DNA of 8,707 nt from Anaerolineae bacterium (lineage in GTDB: Bacteria; Chloroflexota; Anaerolineae; Anaerolineales; Villigracilaceae): positions 1 through 8,707 of the forward strand of contig DQGV01000345.1 of NCBI GenBank assembly GCA_003524705.1, written 5' to 3'. Position 1 is the first letter of the stretch; each line of letters begins with the position of its first letter. The notes under the pieces were generated by a model. It saw only the letters and a program-made list of their open reading frames with translations. It was not told where the DNA came from and made no database searches. A program made the position numbers and the translations under genes. Shown piece after piece: positions 5,273-8,707 of the stretch.

Positions 5273-6256
5273 ATGCAATATCGTCATTTGGGTAAGACAG
5301 GCATTCGAGTGAGTGAATTGTCGTTTGGTTCGTGGGTCACGTTTCATAATCAAGTGGATGTAAAACCTGCTGTAGATATGATGGCGGCGGCGTATGAACA
5401 TGGCGTGAATTTTTTTGATAATGCCGAAGTGTATGCCAGCGGAAAATCGGAAGAGGTGATGGGGAAAGCCTTGAAAGAATTGAAATGGCGACGTAGCAGT
5501 TATTTGGTTTCCACAAAAATTTATTGGGGTTTGCATGATAACGTCAATGAAAAAGATACATTGAATCGCAAACGTTTGATTGAAGGGATTAATGGTTCAT
5601 TGGAACGTTTGCAATTAGATTATGTTGATTTAATTTATTGTCACCGACCTGATAAAACTACACCGATTGAAGAAACAGTTTGGGCAATGCACAATATTAT
5701 TGAATGGGGTAAAGCCTTTTATTGGGGAACCTCGGAATGGGCGGCTTCGGAAATTGTCGAAGCGATTCATATTGCCGAAAAACATCATTTACACAAACCT
5801 GTTGTGGAACAACCTCAATACAACATGTTTGAACGTGCACGGCTTGAAGGGGATTATGTCCGCTTTTATAAAGAATATGGTTATGGCACAACCACATGGA
5901 GTCCGTTAGCCTCTGGTTTGCTTTCAGGAAAATATCAAGGCGGTATTCCAAGTGATAGTCGCGCCGCATTGAAAAATTATGATTGGCTCAAAGACAGAAT
6001 GACAGATAAATCTCGTTTGGCAAAAGTTGCCGCATTGGAACCCATCGCAAAAGATTTAGGTTGTACTATGTCTCAACTGGCGTTGGCTTGGTGTTTGAAA
6101 AATCCATTTGTTAGTACGGTTATTACGGGTGCTAGCCGAGTTGAGCAAGTACATGAAAATATGAAAGCATCAGAAGTTGCTCCGAAACTTACGCAAGAAA
6201 TTATGGATAAGATTGATATGATTTTTGACGTGAAAAAAGAAGAAGACGACGATTAA
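5273..6256 (+). CDS. Aldo/keto reductase, Kv-channel beta-subunit-like (AKR6 type)
   Basis: A 327-residue NADPH-dependent oxidoreductase with a TIM-barrel fold. The AKR catalytic tetrad is complete: D49, Y54, K82 and H124. Many stretches are close to the mammalian voltage-gated potassium channel beta subunits: [18 protein letters not shown] (103-120), the MYWGTS-like FYWGTSEW, the [16 protein letters not shown] region and LAWCLKNP near the C-terminus. Family members reduce aldehydes and ketones; the bacterial relatives (YghZ/AKR14 type) detoxify methylglyoxal-like carbonyls. No ion channel is encoded nearby. The protein ends with an acidic KKEEDDD tail. The ATG at 5273 follows GGAGG closely. 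It lies 50 bases after the enoyl-CoA hydratase; a lone TATAAT at 5235-5240 lacks a good -35, so read-through from the upstream promoter is more likely. A strong terminator follows at once. Confidence 0.93.
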   Translation: MQYRHLGKTGIRVSELSFGSWVTFHNQVDVKPAVDMMAAAYEHGVNFFDNAEVYASGKSEEVMGKALKELKWRRSSYLVSTKIYWGLHDNVNEKDTLNRKRLIEGINGSLERLQLDYVDLIYCHRPDKTTPIEETVWAMHNIIEWGKAFYWGTSEWAASEIVEAIHIAEKHHLHKPVVEQPQYNMFERARLEGDYVRFYKEYGYGTTTWSPLASGLLSGKYQGGIPSDSRAALKNYDWLKDRMTDKSRLAKVAALEPIAKDLGCTMSQLALAWCLKNPFVSTVITGASRVEQVHENMKASEVAPKLTQEIMDKIDMIFDVKKEEDDD

Positions 6257-6262
6257 GAATAT

Positions 6263-6295
6263 AAAACTCCGAGGTCTTCAAGACCTCGGAGTTTT
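6263..6295. terminator. Bidirectional terminator, near-perfect 16-bp palindrome
   Basis: The 33 bases are fully self-complementary about C6279, with AAAACTCCGAGGTCTT pairing to AAGACCTCGGAGTTTT. It starts seven bases after the aldo/keto reductase stop, ends eight bases before the ThyX stop on the other strand, and has T-rich tails both ways. It thus ends both converging transcripts. The palindrome is longer than an ordinary terminator needs and may be a multicopy element. Confidence 0.92.
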
Positions 6296-6302
6296 TGTTT
6301 AA

Positions 6303-7706
6303 CTATATCTTCACAAAATGATTTTCTTCCACACTTTGCCAAGTCTCATCGTGTCGTTTCATATATTTTGTTAACAACGGATGCACATTCAAAATATCTT
6401 CATAAATTTTTTGTGCAACTCTACGAATTGAAAAATGAGCATTCGCCGCACTGCGCAATTGACAAAATGCAAACGCTTCTCTCAAATTGAATTGTGCTAA
6501 CACGCGCCGATTAAATCCATTGGGGACGATATATTGCGCCACATCAGGATTGAATTGATATAACTTTTCATACATTTGATGTGCTGATTCCATCGCCGCC
6601 TCATACTCTGACCTGAAACCTGCCTCTGCTATTAGGCTTGGAGTCGTAAACCCAAGCCTTGTCGTCAATCGTTGTGGAGTCTGTGACATCATACGATGAC
6701 GCTTAAATTCTGCATACGCACCTTGATCCATGACTAAATCAAAGGTGTAGTTGCAATATTCAAGTTCTCGTAGTGGAACATCGAATTTATCAAGTTTGCC
6801 TAATAATGTTTGAGCTAGTGATTCTTTTTCATTCGATGTTTTGACATAATTCAAAGCATCTTCATAACTCATTTCACCGAATCTATACAATGCCGCGGCA
6901 AGGACTTTATTTTCACCATCTTGGTCATATTCGATTAAAGAACACCATTCTGGTTTTGGATTTACGATTTTAGATTTACGATTATTAAGTTCATTAGTAG
7001 TTTCTATTATGTAAGCATTCGCATCCGCATATTTCACCAAAGTTGGAGTCTCTGCTTTAGAAACTTCTTTAACTCTTTCACCAATTTGCTTTACTTCTTC
7101 TAATGGATGTGAAAGCATTTTGCGAATCGTATTTTCAATCACACGCGCATTGGCAGTCATACCCACGTTTGCATTGGCGGCGGCTGGAAGGATAAAGCGA
7201 CATCTATCCACATATTGTGAGCGGATGCGCCTATCAAATGCTTCATCCGATTCGTTTTCTTTGCGCGTGACTCGCTTCACGACAAGACTCTTTACAGGTT
7301 CCAGCGAATCAGCATACGTCGAGAATAAGAGGCGCACGGTTTTTGTAAATTCATCACGAAGCGGATGGTTATCTAATTCTGGCGGAATCGTAAAATCATC
7401 TTGTCCCCATTTTTGATAACGCGTTGATTTTTCAGTATAGGATGCCAAACGATTTCCTTCAATGGCTTCGATGGCAACGCGCGAAACATTTTCAAAGGCA
7501 ATGTGCAACACAGCATGTTCCGCAACGGAAGCATGACCATAACCGACAACCCATTTTTCATGAAACTGAGCAGATTTTTCATCACTTAATTCAGCGGCAA
7601 TTTCACGAAATGATTCTGGCGCACGCGATGTTTTTGCAAATGCAACCGCAATCGTTTCCGGGCTGAGTGCGCGTGGTGATAATAAATAAATTTCTCTTTC
7701 GGGCAT
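6303..7706 (-). CDS. thyX: Double-domain flavin-dependent thymidylate synthase-like protein (ThyX)
   Basis: At 467 residues this is about twice the length of a canonical ThyX (roughly 210-260) and consists of two ThyX-type domains, about 1-238 and 250-467. Canonical ThyX makes dTMP from dUMP with methylene-tetrahydrofolate, FAD and NADPH and carries the signature RHRxxSxNExSxRY. Domain 1 has GNRLASYTEKSTRY (84-97): the SxxExSxRY half is kept and the first RH is lost; HASVAEH (58-64) and RFILPAAANAN (170-180) are also ThyX-like. Domain 2 has RHRMMSQTPQRLTTR (336-350): the RHR is intact while the SxNE half is changed; YIVPNGFNRR (392-401), FNLREAFAFCQLR and HFSIRR follow. The halves are complementary, so an intramolecular pseudo-dimer with one composite site is plausible; loss of standard activity is the alternative. 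The ATG at 7706-7704 follows GGAG by eight bases. A terminator hairpin stands just upstream. Confidence 0.9.
   Translation of the reverse strand: MPEREIYLLSPRALSPETIAVAFAKTSRAPESFREIAAELSDEKSAQFHEKWVVGYGHASVAEHAVLHIAFENVSRVAIEAIEGNRLASYTEKSTRYQKWGQDDFTIPPELDNHPLRDEFTKTVRLLFSTYADSLEPVKSLVVKRVTRKENESDEAFDRRIRSQYVDRCRFILPAAANANVGMTANARVIENTIRKMLSHPLEEVKQIGERVKEVSKAETPTLVKYADANAYIIETTNELNNRKSKIVNPKPEWCSLIEYDQDGENKVLAAALYRFGEMSYEDALNYVKTSNEKESLAQTLLGKLDKFDVPLRELEYCNYTFDLVMDQGAYAEFKRHRMMSQTPQRLTTRLGFTTPSLIAEAGFRSEYEAAMESAHQMYEKLYQFNPDVAQYIVPNGFNRRVLAQFNLREAFAFCQLRSAANAHFSIRRVAQKIYEDILNVHPLLTKYMKRHDETWQSVEENHFVKI
6958..6984. repeat. In-frame 7/14-base-periodic repeat in the ThyX interdomain linker
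   Basis: GATTTACGATT occurs at 6959-6969 and again at 6973-6983, a 14-base period. On the minus strand the stretch reads as heptamers AATCGTA, AATCTAA, AATCGTA, AATCC. It encodes residues 242-249 (NRKSKIVN), exactly between the two ThyX domains. TAAATCG-type heptamer repeats are familiar to me as intergenic sequences; here the repeat is coding. Confidence 0.7.
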
Positions 7707-7727
7707 GTAATATTCTCCTTTTATAAA

Positions 7728-7760
7728 AAAGCCACCAGCGGATGTTTTGCTGATGGCTTT
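7728..7760 (-). terminator. Rho-independent terminator after the HIT gene, just before thyX
   Basis: AAAGCCA-C-CAGC (7728-7739) pairs with GCTG-A-TGGCTTT (7749-7760), one C/A mismatch, 9-base loop. On the minus strand it is followed by TTTTTTATAA. It begins six bases after the HIT stop. Only about 20 bases separate its U-tract from the thyX start, so thyX either depends on read-through or has a promoter that overlaps the hairpin. Confidence 0.85.
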
Positions 7761-7765
7761 AATTT

Positions 7766-8107
7766 TTATCCAAAACCTTTCATTTGTCTGCCGCCGAGCA
7801 AATGCAAATGAATGTGAAAGACAGTTTGCCCGCCTTCTTGATTGGTATTCATCATCAAACGATAACCGCTTTCGGCAATGCCTTCTTTGGCGGCGAGTTC
7901 TTTAGCAACAAAAACAAGGTGACCCATTAATTGTTCATCATCCGCAATTAAAAAGTTTGCAGAGTCAATATGTTTGTTTGGCACAATCAAAATATGTGTC
8001 GGAGCCGCAGGGTTTATATCACGAAATGCAGTCACTTGCTCATCCTTGTAAACATTCGTGCTGGGAATTTCACCTGCAATAATTTTGCAAAAAATACAAT
8101 CTGCCAT
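7766..8107 (-). CDS. HIT family hydrolase (HINT/PKCI type)
   Basis: A 113-residue histidine-triad protein. The triad HIHLHLL is at 98-104, with H100 the expected catalytic nucleophile by family analogy. C4 and C7 (CIFCKII), H46 and H98 match the zinc site of the HINT branch. Family members hydrolyse phosphoramidate bonds of AMP derivatives such as aminoacyl- or lysyl-AMP and act in the cytoplasm. The length and all key residues are normal. The ATG at 8107-8105 follows AAGGAG by seven bases, and this Shine-Dalgarno overlaps the stop codon of the polysaccharide deacetylase gene (TAAGGAG), so translation is probably coupled. The gene ends in the terminator at 7728-7760. Confidence 0.96.
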   Translation of the reverse strand: MADCIFCKIIAGEIPSTNVYKDEQVTAFRDINPAAPTHILIVPNKHIDSANFLIADDEQLMGHLVFVAKELAAKEGIAESGYRLMMNTNQEGGQTVFHIHLHLLGGRQMKGFG

Positions 8108-8118
8108 GTTGAATCTCC

Positions 8119-8707
8119 TTAAGGGCTTGGTATCGGCGAATATTCTGGCTCACAAACCGTTTCATAATATTGATATTCTGCTTCTTTATTGGCTTGTGCA
8201 TAATCACTATATTCTTTTCCAATCACTCTAGCAGTATCAATCGCCATCAATGCTTCTTGCGGAGAATATGTCGGCAATGTCATCAATGGGTCGTTGATTA
8301 AACCTTCTGGAATAAAACTTGGTCTTTCCAAATCAATTGCATCAGCTAGTGGAACCCAATTGTACATGATAGGTCCGCGCGCATTCATTGTAAAACCCAT
8401 TTTGAAACGCAACTGACGCGCGGCTTCTACAGGTCGAAAACCAAAACCACCATTGGGCCAAATAATTGCCAGAGGATTTTTTCCATAAATATTCGCGAAG
8501 CCAGTCCATGAACCTTGTAACTCACGTGCAATCACATTCTTTGCAGATTCATCCGATAACTTTGCAGTTGCAAACACACCTTGTGCTTGATGGTCAACAA
8601 AACCTTCGCGTTCAAGTTGGATATTTTCAAGCAATAATTCTTCAGTTGCATCAGGGTCACTGACCCAACCGTTGACTATAGTCCACTTCCAATTTTCCCA
8701 ATATTCT
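8119..8707 (-). CDS. Partial polysaccharide deacetylase family protein (C-terminal 195 residues)
   Basis: The frame is open from the stop at 8119 to the right edge, so the N-terminus is missing; the TTG at 8634 is not a true start because coding continues upstream (it reads ...VNGWVSDPDATEELLLENIQ). The visible part has the helix-strand order of the C-terminal half of a NodB-type deacetylase: a SDESAKNVIARELQGS helix, then LAIIWPNGGFGFRPVEAARQ, which corresponds to the FaYPyG strand, then LRFKMGFTMNARGPIMYNWV. The long tail with DPLMTLPTYSPQEALMAID and an NKEAEYQYYETVCEPEY ending is one I recall from Anaerolineae deacetylase-type proteins. The metal-binding Asp-His-His motifs would be upstream, outside the window, so activity on cell-wall or surface polysaccharide N-acetyl groups is inferred. 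It is followed after 11 bases by the HIT gene in the same operon. Confidence 0.7.
   Translation of the reverse strand, partial: EYWENWKWTIVNGWVSDPDATEELLLENIQLEREGFVDHQAQGVFATAKLSDESAKNVIARELQGSWTGFANIYGKNPLAIIWPNGGFGFRPVEAARQLRFKMGFTMNARGPIMYNWVPLADAIDLERPSFIPEGLINDPLMTLPTYSPQEALMAIDTARVIGKEYSDYAQANKEAEYQYYETVCEPEYSPIPSP

Noticed and set aside
5252..5536. Minus-strand open frame opposite the start of the aldo/keto reductase
   Set aside because: The opposite strand codes for an intact reductase with a full catalytic tetrad; this frame has no recognisable features.
6958..6984. Start of a CRISPR array or tandem repeat locus
   Set aside because: Only two copies of an 11-base unit, in frame inside a gene, with no spacers and no cas genes.

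Overview
This is an AT-rich bacterial chromosome window. It holds eleven genes I can support: seven complete genes and one partial gene with recognisable families, and two complete and one partial membrane-protein gene of unknown function; a further single-pass membrane protein gene of unknown family makes twelve reading frames in all. The most likely source is a member of Chloroflexota, class Anaerolineae, probably an uncultured or metagenome-derived genome. This is inferred from the two-domain ThyX protein, the style of the small membrane proteins (an 'IW..NDR.EWSD.AFEV..EIL..R' N-terminal module), the polysaccharide deacetylase tail type and the short palindromic and heptameric intergenic repeats. 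No rRNA, tRNA, CRISPR array, transposase, phage gene or plasmid gene was seen.

Layout. On the minus strand from the left: a membrane protein cut by the window edge (1-357), a small cupin (369-695) with a recognisable promoter and a repeat-rich leader, a three-gene membrane-protein operon (2367 down to 867) closed by a good terminator at 822-850, a DUF998-type membrane protein (3034-2438) that may be leaderless, an RNA-binding RRM protein (3415-3104), and a steroid 5-alpha-reductase-like membrane protein (4379-3636). A 69-base divergent promoter region then separates these from two plus-strand genes: enoyl-CoA hydratase (4449-5222) and a Kv-beta-like aldo/keto reductase (5273-6256). A bidirectional terminator palindrome (6263-6295) separates them from a converging minus-strand group read right to left: polysaccharide deacetylase tail (runs off the right edge), HIT hydrolase, a terminator hairpin, then the double-domain ThyX.

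Functional picture. These are mostly housekeeping and metabolic genes: acyl-CoA metabolism, NADPH-linked reduction, flavin-dependent dTMP synthesis, nucleotide hydrolysis, RNA chaperoning and cell-surface sugar modification, with a set of small membrane proteins of unknown role. I see no defence system or gene cluster that I would call a new system. The observations most worth following are the ThyX protein, whose two domains each keep a different half of the ThyX signature, and the 7-base-periodic repeats, one in the ThyX interdomain linker and one next to the cupin ribosome binding site. Several annotated starts were moved downstream to the ATG that follows a good Shine-Dalgarno sequence.
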